From positions 590,266 to 654,265 of the forward strand of contig JAENZD010000002.1 of assembly GCA_016841445.1 (NCBI GenBank): DNA of 64,000 bases. Direction: 5' to 3'. Numbering within the stretch: the stretch's first letter is position 1; each line of letters opens with the position of its first letter. This document shows positions 28,185 to 36,779 of this stretch, in pieces. The stretch is from Anaerolineaceae bacterium. GTDB taxonomy: Bacteria > Chloroflexota > Anaerolineae > Anaerolineales > Anaerolineaceae. The notes under the pieces are model-generated. The model did no database searches. It had not been told where the DNA came from and saw nothing but the letters and a program-made list of their open reading frames with translations. Made by a program: the position numbers and the translations under genes.

Positions 28185-28367
28185 CTACTTGTTTTTATTT
28201 CTTGTTTCAGGAGAACCGAGGACTATACCCATTGTGAGCCCTATGGTGATCAGAACAATCATCAGAACGATTTGTCCAGTTAATAGGAAAACAGTGAATC
28301 CTGAAGCCATGCCGATCAGTCCGCCAATCAGAGGATACAAAATATTGGTGTTTACTTTTTCTTTCAT
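28185..28367 (-). CDS. Small two-helix membrane protein in ABC-2 operon
   Basis: A 60-residue product with two hydrophobic segments (about 10-28 and 30-50) and a charged tail (SPETRNKNK). AGGT precedes its ATG, and it ends 13 bases before the ATPase gene, so it is probably the first gene of the exporter operon, downstream of the terminator at 28432-28461. Similar tiny proteins accompany ABC-LytTR/ABC-2 loci. I cannot assign a function. Overlapping plus-strand frames have no better case. Confidence 0.65.
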   Translation of the reverse strand: MKEKVNTNILYPLIGGLIGMASGFTVFLLTGQIVLMIVLITIGLTMGIVLGSPETRNKNK

Positions 28368-28431
28368 TGCTACCTTTTCGATTGATCAATTTTCTAACTT
28401 TAGTATAAATAAAGAAGGAAATGAATTCAAT

Positions 28432-28461
28432 AAAAAAGCGCCAGGAGGAGTACAGGCGCTG
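28432..28461 (-). terminator. Rho-independent terminator after ABC-LytTR regulator gene
   Basis: On the minus strand, stem AGCGCC/GGCGCT (28456-28461 with 28438-28443) encloses a 12-base loop and is followed by six T. It separates the regulator from the exporter operon that it precedes. Confidence 0.8.
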
Positions 28462-28507
28462 TGAATGGTTGAATACCTGGGTTGAATGGAGCGGTTTTAT
28501 GGTGAAA

Positions 28508-29500
28508 TTAATAATCCAGAAGATCCCTTAATTCAGCAGCAGCGTTTTTACTTAACGGTATCTCAGTTCTTTTGGGATCAGAAAAGCGAAGGCTAAAGCT
28601 GTTCCGGCTGTAGGGGATGACTTCCTGAACGTGCTGAAGATTAACCAAGAAAGACCGATGAGCACGGAAAAAACCAGAGCGCTGTAACCGTTTTTCAAGT
28701 TCAGAAAGTGTGAATTGAGATATGAGTTGAGATTCAAGCGTGTGCAGGACGGTGCGCCCTTGTACAGCTTCGATATAGAGGATTTCTCCTGGGTTTAGTA
28801 AAGCAACACGACCCTCCAGTTTGACTGGGATTTTAAAAGGCAATTCTGTGGATGCTTTTTGGGGATTATCTATAACCTCCGCAATATGTCCGTCTTTTAC
28901 CAGCACGATACGATTGCAGAGGTCTTCTAAATTCGCGATATCCTCATTCAAGATAAAAATGGTTGTTCCATTTTTTGCCTCATGTTTTATGATCTCCTTG
29001 AGGATGAAAATTGATTTTTCATCGCACTGCTCAAGGGGATGTTCGAGAATTAGCGTGGAGGGGTGATTAATGATTGATCTTCCAAATGCCAGCCGCCTGG
29101 ATAAACCTGAAGGCAATTCCTTAACTTGAACCCTGGCTTGGTCTGCTAACCCGATTATATTGAGCACATCTTCCACTCGTGATTTAGGTAATCGATAAAG
29201 TTTGGTAAAAAACGCTAGATTTTTCTTCGCTGTTTGGTTGACGTAAAGACCATTTTCTTTAAACAGAAATCCGACCTCTGTGCAGAATTGGCTTTTATCT
29301 TTCGTTGGTTCAAGTCCATTGATGTTAATGATCCCAGCTGAGGGCTGTAAATTTCCCGTGAGAAGCTTCATCAGGGTATCCAAGCCACTTTCCGCCGCAC
29401 CGACCACCCCCACAATCTCACCGGGCTCAACCTGAATTTGATCAATATCAACAACTGTGATCCCGTTCTCAATTTTTTGAAGGTTTTTTATCTGGATCAT
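28508..29500 (-). CDS. ABC ATPase-like domain fused to LytTR DNA-binding domain, regulator
   Basis: This 330-residue protein joins an ABC-like domain (1 to about 215) to a LytTR DNA-binding domain (about 228-328, with ILYIEAVQGRTVLHTLE, FFRAHRSFLVN and SFSLRFSD). The ABC half is degenerate. The Walker A position reads GAAESGLDT, lacking the Gly-Lys-Ser/Thr. Walker B reads LILEHPLEQCD, and the signature is LPSGLSRRL. It probably cannot hydrolyse ATP normally and may act as a sensor or scaffold. It lies directly upstream of an ABC-2 operon on the same strand, so it probably controls that operon. AAGGTGA precedes the ATG. Confidence 0.83.
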   Translation of the reverse strand: MIQIKNLQKIENGITVVDIDQIQVEPGEIVGVVGAAESGLDTLMKLLTGNLQPSAGIININGLEPTKDKSQFCTEVGFLFKENGLYVNQTAKKNLAFFTKLYRLPKSRVEDVLNIIGLADQARVQVKELPSGLSRRLAFGRSIINHPSTLILEHPLEQCDEKSIFILKEIIKHEAKNGTTIFILNEDIANLEDLCNRIVLVKDGHIAEVIDNPQKASTELPFKIPVKLEGRVALLNPGEILYIEAVQGRTVLHTLESQLISQFTLSELEKRLQRSGFFRAHRSFLVNLQHVQEVIPYSRNSFSLRFSDPKRTEIPLSKNAAAELRDLLDY

Positions 29501-29747
29501 GAATCACCTTTCATTTTATGATCCTTATTGGTTTAGCTTTCAAAGTGAGCTTCCAGAAATAAAGACAAAAATTAATCAAACCAGAAATGCTTTGCAGGTT
29601 ATTGTTAGCAATCAAGCCTTAAGTATGAAATATTATATTCGTAATTATAGGTTATATTAGAAAAAGAGTTTTCTATAATTTAGGTCAATCAACCAGAGAA
29701 AAAACAAATATTTCATTTTTCAATAATCTGAGGTAATTTTAATAACT

Positions 29748-30305
29748 ATGTTACTGAACTATTTACCGTTAATCATTTATATCCTTCTATTCAGCGGTTT
29801 GAAGATCAGCGAAAGGATTGTGCTGACCAGACCGGAGAACCACATCCGGAGAGGGTGGGGAGACTGGACTGTCTGGTTGATTCTGATCCCATTGTGGTTG
29901 GTACTGATTGGGCCTGTTGTTGAATTTTTCCTGCAGGGAAATCAGCCAGAGTTGTGGGAGATGCTGCTGGGAAGTCTCCTTTTTATTGCAGCTGGCTTCT
30001 TTTCAATCAAAGGGTATGTTGATTTACAGCGAGGTTTTACGAAAGGCATTGAGCTAGAAGACATAAGTCTAGTTGTAACTGGGTTGTATCACCGAATTCG
30101 GCATCCCATTTCATTTGGTAATATCCTATTTTGTTTTGCCTGCCCTGTTTTCATGGGCGCCGGGCCGTCCTGGATCCCAGCATTGGTGGGTGTGTTAGGA
30201 ATTATGCTGCGGATCTCGATTGAAGAAAGCTTCCTGCAGCAGCATGTTCCGGATTATGAATCTTATAAGGATCGCACTTGGGCTATGATCCCATTTATTT
30301 ATTAA
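29748..30305 (+). CDS. Isoprenylcysteine carboxyl methyltransferase (ICMT/PEMT)-family membrane protein
   Basis: This 185-residue protein has four or five membrane helices and the SAM-binding C-terminal signature GLYHRIRHPISFGNILF, then EESFLQQHVPDYESYKDRT, typical of the ICMT/PEMT family of small membrane methyltransferases. The bacterial substrate is unknown and is not predicted to be isoprenylcysteine. Neighbours on both sides are on the other strand, so it is probably monocistronic. Confidence 0.8.
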   Translation: MLLNYLPLIIYILLFSGLKISERIVLTRPENHIRRGWGDWTVWLILIPLWLVLIGPVVEFFLQGNQPELWEMLLGSLLFIAAGFFSIKGYVDLQRGFTKGIELEDISLVVTGLYHRIRHPISFGNILFCFACPVFMGAGPSWIPALVGVLGIMLRISIEESFLQQHVPDYESYKDRTWAMIPFIY

Positions 30306-30475
30306 ATTTTCCAATAACGTACTGTGATTAAAATACAATGTCAAATCCTGATTTTATATTTAAGGGGGCGCTGTAGTTAATTGATAAGAAAAAGGTTGCT
30401 GGGAACCCTCAACAAAAAATAGAGCAATTCCCTCGCGATTTTGTGAAAATTTGATCCACTTTGTTCTTTGGTAGA

Positions 30476-30901
30476 CTAATTTTCAATCCCCAACAATCGT
30501 AATTCAATTTTTCGGATCTGTCCCCCAAGGCGATGTTCCGCTAAAAAGATACCCTGCCACGAACCCAAATTCATCTGTCCGCCATCGACAGGAACCGATA
30601 GATCAGTATGGGTGATCATCGTCCTCAAATGTGCCGGAGTATCATCTTTACCTTCAATGGTGTGTTCATACCAGCTTTCACCTTCTGGGGCAAGATGTTT
30701 CAAGAAATTCTCCATGTCACGACGGGCTAAATCAGAATAATCTTCATCAATAATCAAGGAAGCACTTGTGTGCTGAATAAATATGAATAGAATGCCCTCC
30801 CTGATACTCCACTCTCGCAACTGGGTATTTATTTTTGCCGTGATGTCATGTAATCCCTGATCTTCTGTTTGAATTTTTAGCGTTGATTTAAGCCATTTCA
30901 T
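30476..30901 (-). CDS. YjbQ family protein (UPF0047)
   Basis: A 141-residue product read from ATG 30901; a TTG ten codons upstream is possible. The family signature is clear: HTSASLIIDED, then HTDLSVPV and GGQMNLGSWQGIFLAEHR. YjbQ proteins form small trimers. They have been reported to have weak thiamine-phosphate synthase activity, but their physiological role is uncertain. No thiamine genes are nearby, so no pathway is proposed. Confidence 0.9.
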   Translation of the reverse strand: MKWLKSTLKIQTEDQGLHDITAKINTQLREWSIREGILFIFIQHTSASLIIDEDYSDLARRDMENFLKHLAPEGESWYEHTIEGKDDTPAHLRTMITHTDLSVPVDGGQMNLGSWQGIFLAEHRLGGQIRKIELRLLGIEN

Positions 30902-31166
30902 GAAAAACCGCCATTGTATTAATTTTTTCAATTATACCAAGGTTTGAATAGAATAATTATTAAGAAATTAGATTTTCATAAGAACCTTTCACAGGTCTGA
31001 TGGGATACAAAGTTCTTTATTATCAAAACGCCAGTGATTACCCCAAGAATTTAATAACAGTTCAAATTAATCATTATTAATCATTGGAAGTCTGTTATTA
31101 TTACTTGTGAGAAGAAGACGTCGACGATTATATATAAAGTGACTACTACCCTTAGAAAATTGATTA

Positions 31167-34100
31167 TTGATTGTGGCGAGCAATTATCCATTAACACTGA
31201 CTAAATTAATCATTCCAAGCAGGCGTGATGAGATCCTGACACGCCAGCGGTTGTTAGATGTTCTTAATGACTTGCTTGAGCTTAAACTTGTCATTATTGC
31301 TGCACCGGCTGGGTACGGGAAGACTTCATTATTAATTGATTTCGCAGATCGTTCCAATTGGCCGATTGGATGGTTTTCAATCGACAATCTTGACAACGAT
31401 CCGTTACGATTTGTCGCACACCTTATAGCAGGTATCAACAATCGCTTTCCGAATTTTGGTCAAGCATCGTTTTCATATATTGATCATGCCGAGCAAGAGC
31501 AGTTTGATATTAATACGATGGTTATGGTGCTCGTCAATGATATTTATGAGAACATCACAGAACATTTCATTCTAATTTTGGATGATTATCAATTTGTTGA
31601 AGAAAGTGAGATCATTAACCAATTTATAAATCAATTTTTATTAGCGGTTGGTGAAAACTGTCATTTATTTATTTCTTCACGACGGCTGCTAACTTTACAG
31701 GATATGCCCCTGATGGTTGCCCGAAACCAGGTTGGTGGTATCTCTTATGAAGATATTGCCTTTTCAGCCAAAGAAATCCAGGAATTGTTACTGCGAAATT
31801 ACCAGGTTACTATTTCTGATCGCTCTGCAGATGAGATCATCAGAGAGACCGAAGGCTGGGTTACAGGATTGCTGCTATCGACCCAGTTGGTTGGGGCGGA
31901 GATCAGTAAACGCATTCATATCGCTCGGGTCTCCGGGGTTGGCCTTTTTGATTATTTGGCCCAACAGGTTTTTGACCAGCAACCTCAAAGAATTCAGGAT
32001 TTCTTGCTGCGCACATCACTGTTGGAAGACTTCAATGCTGAGCGATGTGAGCGGGTTATCGATGAAAGTCTGAATATTAATGCGCCTTGGCATTCACTTA
32101 TCGAAGAAATCATTAAAAGGAATCTTTTTATTTCGCAGGTTGGTCAAGATGATCAGTTTTGGCTGAGATATCATCACCTATTTCGAGATTTTTTACATAA
32201 TAAAATGCGGCGTGAGCGTGAGGAAGAATCAAGAAAGATCCTTACGGCACTGGCTGATGAATATCAGATGAATAAGGATTGGGATCTCGCTTTTGATCTT
32301 TATCAGCAAATTGGCGTAACTGAAAAGATGATCAGTCTTGTTGCTAATTGCGGGTCAATGTTGGTGACTGCGGGAAAGTTCCTGACACTAAAAAAGTGGT
32401 TGGACGCATTACCACCAGAGATTGTCACAGTGGAGCCGGTTTTTGTGTCCTTAAAAGGTGCAATTTTAGTGAATCTGGGCGAAGTAACCCAGGGTATTTT
32501 ACTTTTTTCTGAAGTGGTGGAACGATTAATTGGGACTGAAGAAGACATTGAAATATTATTGTTAAGTATCATTCGACGAGCTGTCTCCCACCGAATTGTT
32601 GGAAATTATCCGCGTTCTCACGAAGATAGCTGTACAGCATTGGAGATTTTAGAGAACTATCCTCAATACAGCCAGTTACGAGCTGAGGCTTTAAGGAACC
32701 TTGGATTGACCTATTATTATCAAGGTGATTTTAAAGAAGCTCTGAAAGTCTTAAAGCAATCACTTCACATTTTCGAAAGCTTTAAAGATCAGGAAAATAT
32801 TCCGATTATTTTATTTAATATCGCTCTACTCCATAAGGTTTTGGGGGATTATGATCTCGCTGAAACGATGTACCAAAAGGCAAATGATTATTGGCACTCC
32901 GGAGCAAACCTGGCCTGGTTAGCAGATAATACTAATAATCTAGGAATGCTTCAGCAGTTGAGAGGGGATTTTTGTTCAGCCGCCGCAAATTTCGAAAAAG
33001 CAATTGAATACTCACAGATCAGTAATTCTCGCCGGGCTGAAGGGATCAGCATGACAAGCTTGGGAGATTTGTATCGTGATCTTGATGCATACAATGAAGC
33101 CCTGGATGTTTATAAGAAAGCGCGTCTAATCGGCGAGCAGTTCAATGATGGATTTCTATTATTTTATTTGGATTTAGCGGAAGGTGTTTTGTATAATATT
33201 TCAGGTGATTTGAAGAAATCGACGAATTTCTTTAATTTGGCATCAAAGAAAGCTAAAGAATCAGGTTCGCTATATAATTTCAACTTGCTTGAAACTGAAT
33301 TGGCGATGAGCCACCTATTAGCCGGAAAATATGAGCAGGCACTAAAATCTGCGAAGACAGCCTATGAGTATTTTGAGAAGGAGGGACAGAAAAACGAATC
33401 ACTGCGGGCTGCATTTTGCTGCGCGCTCGCTCTCATTGGATCAGGTGAAGCGAGCAGCGCCCTCAGCTACTTAAGGAAGATCAGCCCGGTTTTATTGGAA
33501 GATAAATATGCAACACCGCTTACATTACAGGCAAGGTATGTCAAAGATATCTTGAATGTAACCAAGGGGAACCGGGAAGCAAAAAATATAGCTGCACACA
33601 TCCTGGAGAGGGTAAATATTTTTGAAAACAATTTGATTATTAACCGCAAAAGAATCAGGCAGCAAGCGAAAATAATTCCATTTGAACCGCCAAGATTGAT
33701 CATTCAATCTTTTGGGAAATCCCAAGTATTTTTGCGTGACAACTTGGTCACAAATAGTGATTGGCAAACCCAAAACGCCAGGGAATTGTTTTATCTTTTC
33801 CTGGCTCATCCTGGTGGGTTGACGAAAGAACAGGTGGGTTTGTTCTTTTGGCCTGACGCCTCACCTGATGAATTAAAATTGCGTTTTAAGAACGCTTTGT
33901 ACCGCTTACGGCGAGCTTTGGGGGGTGAAACAATCATGTTAGAAGAAGATTATTACAAATTTAATCTGGCATTGGATTACGATTATGATGTCGAACATTT
34001 CCAGCGGAATATTGACAGCGCCAACAAAATTAATGATATTCCGGGAAAATTGGATTATTATCAAAAAGCGGTGAATGTTTATCAGGGGGAATATTTACCA

Positions 34101-34415
34101 GAGTTTGATTGTACGTGGGTGATTGCACCTCGGATGCGTTACCAGCAAATGTACATTGACGCCCTGATGCAAATGGCAAATTTAGCGATGGATGAAATGG
34201 ATTACAAAACCGCTTTAATGCATTGTAATAAGGCTTTATCTGAGGACGCGTGTCTTGAAGCCGCTCACCGCTTGGCAATGCAGATCCATTCTGTCAATGG
34301 GAACAGGGTTGCTATCGTACGGCAATTTGAAAATTGTGTAGCAGCTCTTTCCAGAGAAATAAATGTACCACCTTCAAGGCAAACCTCAGAATTATATGAA
34401 AAACTTATTCGTTAG
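31167..34415 (+). CDS. MalT-like STAND ATPase with TPR repeats and C-terminal BTAD (SARP-like) output, regulator
   Basis: This 1082-residue transcriptional regulator has the MalT N-terminal phrase LTLTKLIIPSRRDEILTR, Walker A APAGYGKTS near 47-55, a Walker B-like HFILILDDYQ near 135, a winged-helix segment, and tetratricopeptide repeats over about 400-800. The C terminus (about 845-1082) is an OmpR-like winged helix (KEQVGLFFWPDASPDELKLR) followed by a BTAD. STAND regulators usually bind a small ligand and oligomerise. It lies just upstream of four tandem peptide genes on the same strand, so it may sense or control them. The start is unsure (TTG 31167 or GTG 31173), with no clear ribosome-binding site. 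Confidence 0.85.
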   Translation: MIVASNYPLTLTKLIIPSRRDEILTRQRLLDVLNDLLELKLVIIAAPAGYGKTSLLIDFADRSNWPIGWFSIDNLDNDPLRFVAHLIAGINNRFPNFGQASFSYIDHAEQEQFDINTMVMVLVNDIYENITEHFILILDDYQFVEESEIINQFINQFLLAVGENCHLFISSRRLLTLQDMPLMVARNQVGGISYEDIAFSAKEIQELLLRNYQVTISDRSADEIIRETEGWVTGLLLSTQLVGAEISKRIHIARVSGVGLFDYLAQQVFDQQPQRIQDFLLRTSLLEDFNAERCERVIDESLNINAPWHSLIEEIIKRNLFISQVGQDDQFWLRYHHLFRDFLHNKMRREREEESRKILTALADEYQMNKDWDLAFDLYQQIGVTEKMISLVANCGSMLVTAGKFLTLKKWLDALPPEIVTVEPVFVSLKGAILVNLGEVTQGILLFSEVVERLIGTEEDIEILLLSIIRRAVSHRIVGNYPRSHEDSCTALEILENYPQYSQLRAEALRNLGLTYYYQGDFKEALKVLKQSLHIFESFKDQENIPIILFNIALLHKVLGDYDLAETMYQKANDYWHSGANLAWLADNTNNLGMLQQLRGDFCSAAANFEKAIEYSQISNSRRAEGISMTSLGDLYRDLDAYNEALDVYKKARLIGEQFNDGFLLFYLDLAEGVLYNISGDLKKSTNFFNLASKKAKESGSLYNFNLLETELAMSHLLAGKYEQALKSAKTAYEYFEKEGQKNESLRAAFCCALALIGSGEASSALSYLRKISPVLLEDKYATPLTLQARYVKDILNVTKGNREAKNIAAHILERVNIFENNLIINRKRIRQQAKIIPFEPPRLIIQSFGKSQVFLRDNLVTNSDWQTQNARELFYLFLAHPGGLTKEQVGLFFWPDASPDELKLRFKNALYRLRRALGGETIMLEEDYYKFNLALDYDYDVEHFQRNIDSANKINDIPGKLDYYQKAVNVYQGEYLPEFDCTWVIAPRMRYQQMYIDALMQMANLAMDEMDYKTALMHCNKALSEDACLEAAHRLAMQIHSVNGNRVAIVRQFENCVAALSREINVPPSRQTSELYEKLIR

Positions 34416-34634
34416 CAGGACTGCTGATGTTTATTGCTTTTATCAAAACCATTCATTAATTTTCACTAATCATTTTAGTAAACTATCAAAAATCTTATAT
34501 TACTTTCTGTTTTTGAGCTTTTATTGAAGATAGGTTTGAAGCCTTAAATATTAGATAATGATATAACTAAATCATCGCAAATTTTATCCGGCGTTGATTA
34601 TTATTCTATTTAATTAGTTAAGAAAGGATTTATC

Positions 34635-34778
34635 ATGAAAAAGTTATTTGCAATACTCAATTCAAACCTCAGCCGGGTTGATAGCAGGCTCATCCGCTTG
34701 CTGATCACATTGGGCAGTCTTGCGCTGTTTGTGATTGCGGCTGGTGCACCTGATTCCACCGGTGGTATCGGCATGTAA
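34635..34778 (+). CDS. Tandem small peptide 1
   Basis: A 47-residue peptide with a basic N terminus ([18 protein letters not shown]), one hydrophobic stretch (about 22-36) and a small polar tail [10 protein letters not shown]. It differs from the other copies by ending one residue early: the CAA glutamine codon before the stop is TAA here, a single C-to-T change. The layout suggests a membrane-inserted or exported peptide with its C-terminal tail outside. No known family is recognised. Confidence 0.85.
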   Translation: MKKLFAILNSNLSRVDSRLIRLLITLGSLALFVIAAGAPDSTGGIGM

Positions 34779-34829
34779 TGAAAATTGTTTTCAACTCAAT
34801 TAATTCAACTCATTTTGAAAGGATTTAAC

Positions 34830-34976
34830 ATGAAAAAGCTATTTGCAAAACTCAATTCGCACCTCAGCCGTGTTGATAGCCGGCTCGTCCGCTTGCTGAT
34901 CACATTGGGTAGTTTAGCGCTGTTTGTGATTGCGGCTGGTGCACCTGATTCCACTGGTGGAATCGGTATGCAATAA
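34830..34976 (+). CDS. Tandem small peptide 2
   Basis: A 48-residue peptide from ATG 34830 behind GAAAGGA. An in-frame start further upstream lies in the spacer and is unlikely. Residues 21-47 are identical to copy 1. Differences are at 7, 11 and 20 (Lys, His, Val). The tail ends GGIGMQ. It has the same positive N terminus and single hydrophobic stretch. Confidence 0.88.
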   Translation: MKKLFAKLNSHLSRVDSRLVRLLITLGSLALFVIAAGAPDSTGGIGMQ

Positions 34977-35024
34977 TATTCGTTTTCAACTCAATCAATT
35001 CAACTCATTTTGAAAGGATTTACC

Positions 35025-35171
35025 ATGAAAAAGCTATTTACAAAACTTAATTCTAACTTCAGCCGTGTTGATAGCCGGCTCATCCGCTTGCTGATCACAT
35101 TGGGTAGTTTAGCGCTGTTTGTGATTGCGGCTGGTGCACCTGATTCCACTGGTGGAATCGGCATGCAATGA
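35025..35171 (+). CDS. Tandem small peptide 3
   Basis: A 48-residue peptide with the same design. It differs from copy 2 at residues 6, 11, 12 and 20 (Thr, Asn, Phe, Ile), all before the hydrophobic stretch. The exported-side tail [10 protein letters not shown] is unchanged, which implies selection on, or homogenisation of, that part. Confidence 0.88.
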   Translation: MKKLFTKLNSNFSRVDSRLIRLLITLGSLALFVIAAGAPDSTGGIGMQ

Positions 35172-35219
35172 AATTCGTTTTTAACAAAATAAATTCAACT
35201 CATTTTGAAAGGATTTAAC

Positions 35220-35366
35220 ATGAAAAAGCTAGTTAGAAAACTCAATTTTAACCTCAGCCGTGTTGATAGCCGGCTCGTCCGCTTGCTTATCACATTGGGT
35301 AGTTTAGCGCTGTTTGTGATTGCGGCTGGCGCACCTGATTCCACTGGTGGAATTGGAATGCAATGA
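35220..35366 (+). CDS. Tandem small peptide 4, coupled to the DUF5317-like gene
   Basis: A 48-residue peptide with the most divergent N terminus ([14 protein letters not shown]) and the same membrane stretch and tail. Its stop overlaps the ATG of the next gene (CAATGA), so the membrane protein is translated from the same message. This coupling links the peptide family to that protein. Confidence 0.88.
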   Translation: MKKLVRKLNFNLSRVDSRLVRLLITLGSLALFVIAAGAPDSTGGIGMQ

Positions 35367-35974
35367 TATTAGTCTACGCTGTATTCATTGGTTTGGCGAT
35401 TGGGTTTCTAAAGGCAAGGGTTAAGGGCTTGAACTATCAGCCCGTCGACTTCAAGCATGTTTGGCTGCTGCTGGCAGCTACACTGCCCCAGTTGGTTACC
35501 TTTTTCCTTCCGGCTACCCGCCAATGGATCCCTGATCGATGGGTTCCGTACATCTTGATCAGCACACAATTAATTCTGATGTTGTTTGTTTGGTTGAACC
35601 GGGAATTCCCCTTTATTTGGATCATGGGAATTGGTTTGATGTTCAACTTCCTGGTCATAGTCAGCAACCACGGATGGATGCCGATTGCCCCGGAAATGCT
35701 GGCTATCCCTGGTACACCCTATGGCAATTGGGAGATTGGAACCAGGCATAACTACAGTAAAGATTTAGTCCTGCTCAAAGAACAAACACGATTTTGGCTT
35801 CTTTCAGATATTCTCACACTTCCCAATTGGGTACCGTATCGAATTGCTTTCAGCGTTGGGGACGTCGTTATTTCAGTTGGGACAGTTATCGTGCTGCTTA
35901 AGAATTACAGTCAGAAAACAATACAATCAAAATTTGGATTTGGAAATATTAGGAGAATTAAAAATTATGACTAA
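35363..35974 (+). CDS. DUF5317-like polytopic membrane protein
   Basis: This 203-residue protein has five or six hydrophobic segments. It shows the conserved [19 protein letters not shown] motif and an N-terminal [16 protein letters not shown], which I associate with the DUF5317 family of unknown function. Its ATG overlaps the stop of peptide 4 by four bases. A role in export, processing or sensing of the peptides is an inference from this coupling. The C terminus overlaps the start of the next gene by eight bases. Confidence 0.75.
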   Translation: MILVYAVFIGLAIGFLKARVKGLNYQPVDFKHVWLLLAATLPQLVTFFLPATRQWIPDRWVPYILISTQLILMLFVWLNREFPFIWIMGIGLMFNFLVIVSNHGWMPIAPEMLAIPGTPYGNWEIGTRHNYSKDLVLLKEQTRFWLLSDILTLPNWVPYRIAFSVGDVVISVGTVIVLLKNYSQKTIQSKFGFGNIRRIKNYD

Positions 35975-36188
35975 GAATGCTTATATTGAACAAGAAGTTA
36001 GCCGATTATTAACAGCCGCAGTGATTAGCGGTTCATTTCGCCAGGCTCTATTAAAGGATCCTGTTGGAGCAATCTCAATGGGATTTGGCGGTGAAGCATT
36101 TGACCTCAGCGCAGATATTGTAAAATGGATTTCTTCAATTAAAGCTAATTCACTTTCTGAATTTGCATCACAATTAGCGAATTTGTAG
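35967..36188 (+). CDS. Small NHLP/Os1348-like protein
   Basis: This 73-residue soluble protein starts at ATG 35967, ten bases after AGGAGA, inside the end of the previous gene. The sequence [18 protein letters not shown] followed by [10 protein letters not shown] resembles the nitrile-hydratase-leader-peptide (NHLP, Os1348-type) clan, whose members can be RiPP precursors or stand-alone small proteins. It has no Gly-Gly or Cys-rich core at its C terminus (it ends ASQLANL), so a classical modified peptide is unlikely. It closes the regulator/peptide locus. Confidence 0.65.
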   Translation: MTKNAYIEQEVSRLLTAAVISGSFRQALLKDPVGAISMGFGGEAFDLSADIVKWISSIKANSLSEFASQLANL

Positions 36189-36457
36189 AATTACGTTTAT
36201 AACAATATAATCGAAGATTATTGGTCTTGCCCATAACTCATTCGAGGTATGGTCAATGACTTATAACCTACAAGGCTGTCAATGAGTCTGATGTGGGTAT
36301 TTACAACATATTTAACCTTTGAATTGATATTTTATTGATTCTGGTTCAGAATGCACTTTGTATTTTTTGGGACAAGGCAATTAATGCTTTTAGTTAGGGT
36401 GCATATTAAGCTATAATTAGATCCAGGCGAAAATATCTCAGGATTGGAGTGGTTGAT

Positions 36458-36691
36458 ATGCGTAAATTAGGGAATTTGATGTTTGGTGCGTTACTGGGTG
36501 GTTTGGTAGGCGGCACGTTGGCATTATTGTTTGCCCCGGCCTCTGGAGAACAGACCAGGGAGAATATACAGGTGTATTTTGAAAACCTAAAGGAAGAAAT
36601 TAACCGGGCAGCAGATGAGAAGCGCACAGAGCTTGAGAATCAATTAAAAGCCCTGCGATCTGGAGAAAGTGTGAAGCTTGAAGGAAAGTAA
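36458..36691 (+). CDS. YtxH-domain small membrane-anchored protein
   Basis: A 77-residue product from ATG 36458 behind GGAG. It has a glycine-rich hydrophobic helix (GALLGGLVGGTLALLFAP) followed by SGEQTRENI and a charged coiled-coil tail, the hallmark of the YtxH (gas-vesicle-like) domain, often linked to stress. It is followed by a strong terminator and is probably monocistronic. Confidence 0.85.
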   Translation: MRKLGNLMFGALLGGLVGGTLALLFAPASGEQTRENIQVYFENLKEEINRAADEKRTELENQLKALRSGESVKLEGK

Positions 36692-36721
36692 TTAAAACTT
36701 ACATTTTTATTTTAAGAATTT

Positions 36722-36760
36722 CATCGTCCTCAACAGTCGTTGGGGGCGATGTTTTATTTT
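36722..36760 (+). terminator. Rho-independent terminator after YtxH gene
   Basis: A 13-bp stem with G-U pairs (36722-36734 with 36739-36751) and tetraloop AGTC are followed by TTTTATTTT. It also lies between convergent genes. Confidence 0.85.
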
Positions 36761-36779
36761 AAAATTGGGCTTTTCGATT

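Larger units (their letters stand above)
34621..35366 (+). repeat. Four-copy 195-bp tandem repeat carrying peptide genes
   Basis: ATG codons at 34635, 34830, 35025 and 35220 are spaced exactly 195 bases apart. Each unit holds a GAAAGGATTTA ribosome-binding region, a 47-48-codon gene and a spacer rich in TCAACTCATTTT. The 3' two-thirds of each gene is almost identical in DNA, while codons 5-12 differ. Recent duplication or gene conversion is likely. Confidence 0.95.

Noticed and set aside
30476..30901. YjbQ as evidence that the NMT1-like locus handles thiamine precursors
   Set aside because: It lies about 10 kb away on the other strand, and no other thiamine gene is present.
34635..35366. Tandem repeats as a possible CRISPR array
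   Set aside because: The units are 195 bp, encode peptides with ribosome-binding sites, and lack short repeats with unique spacers.
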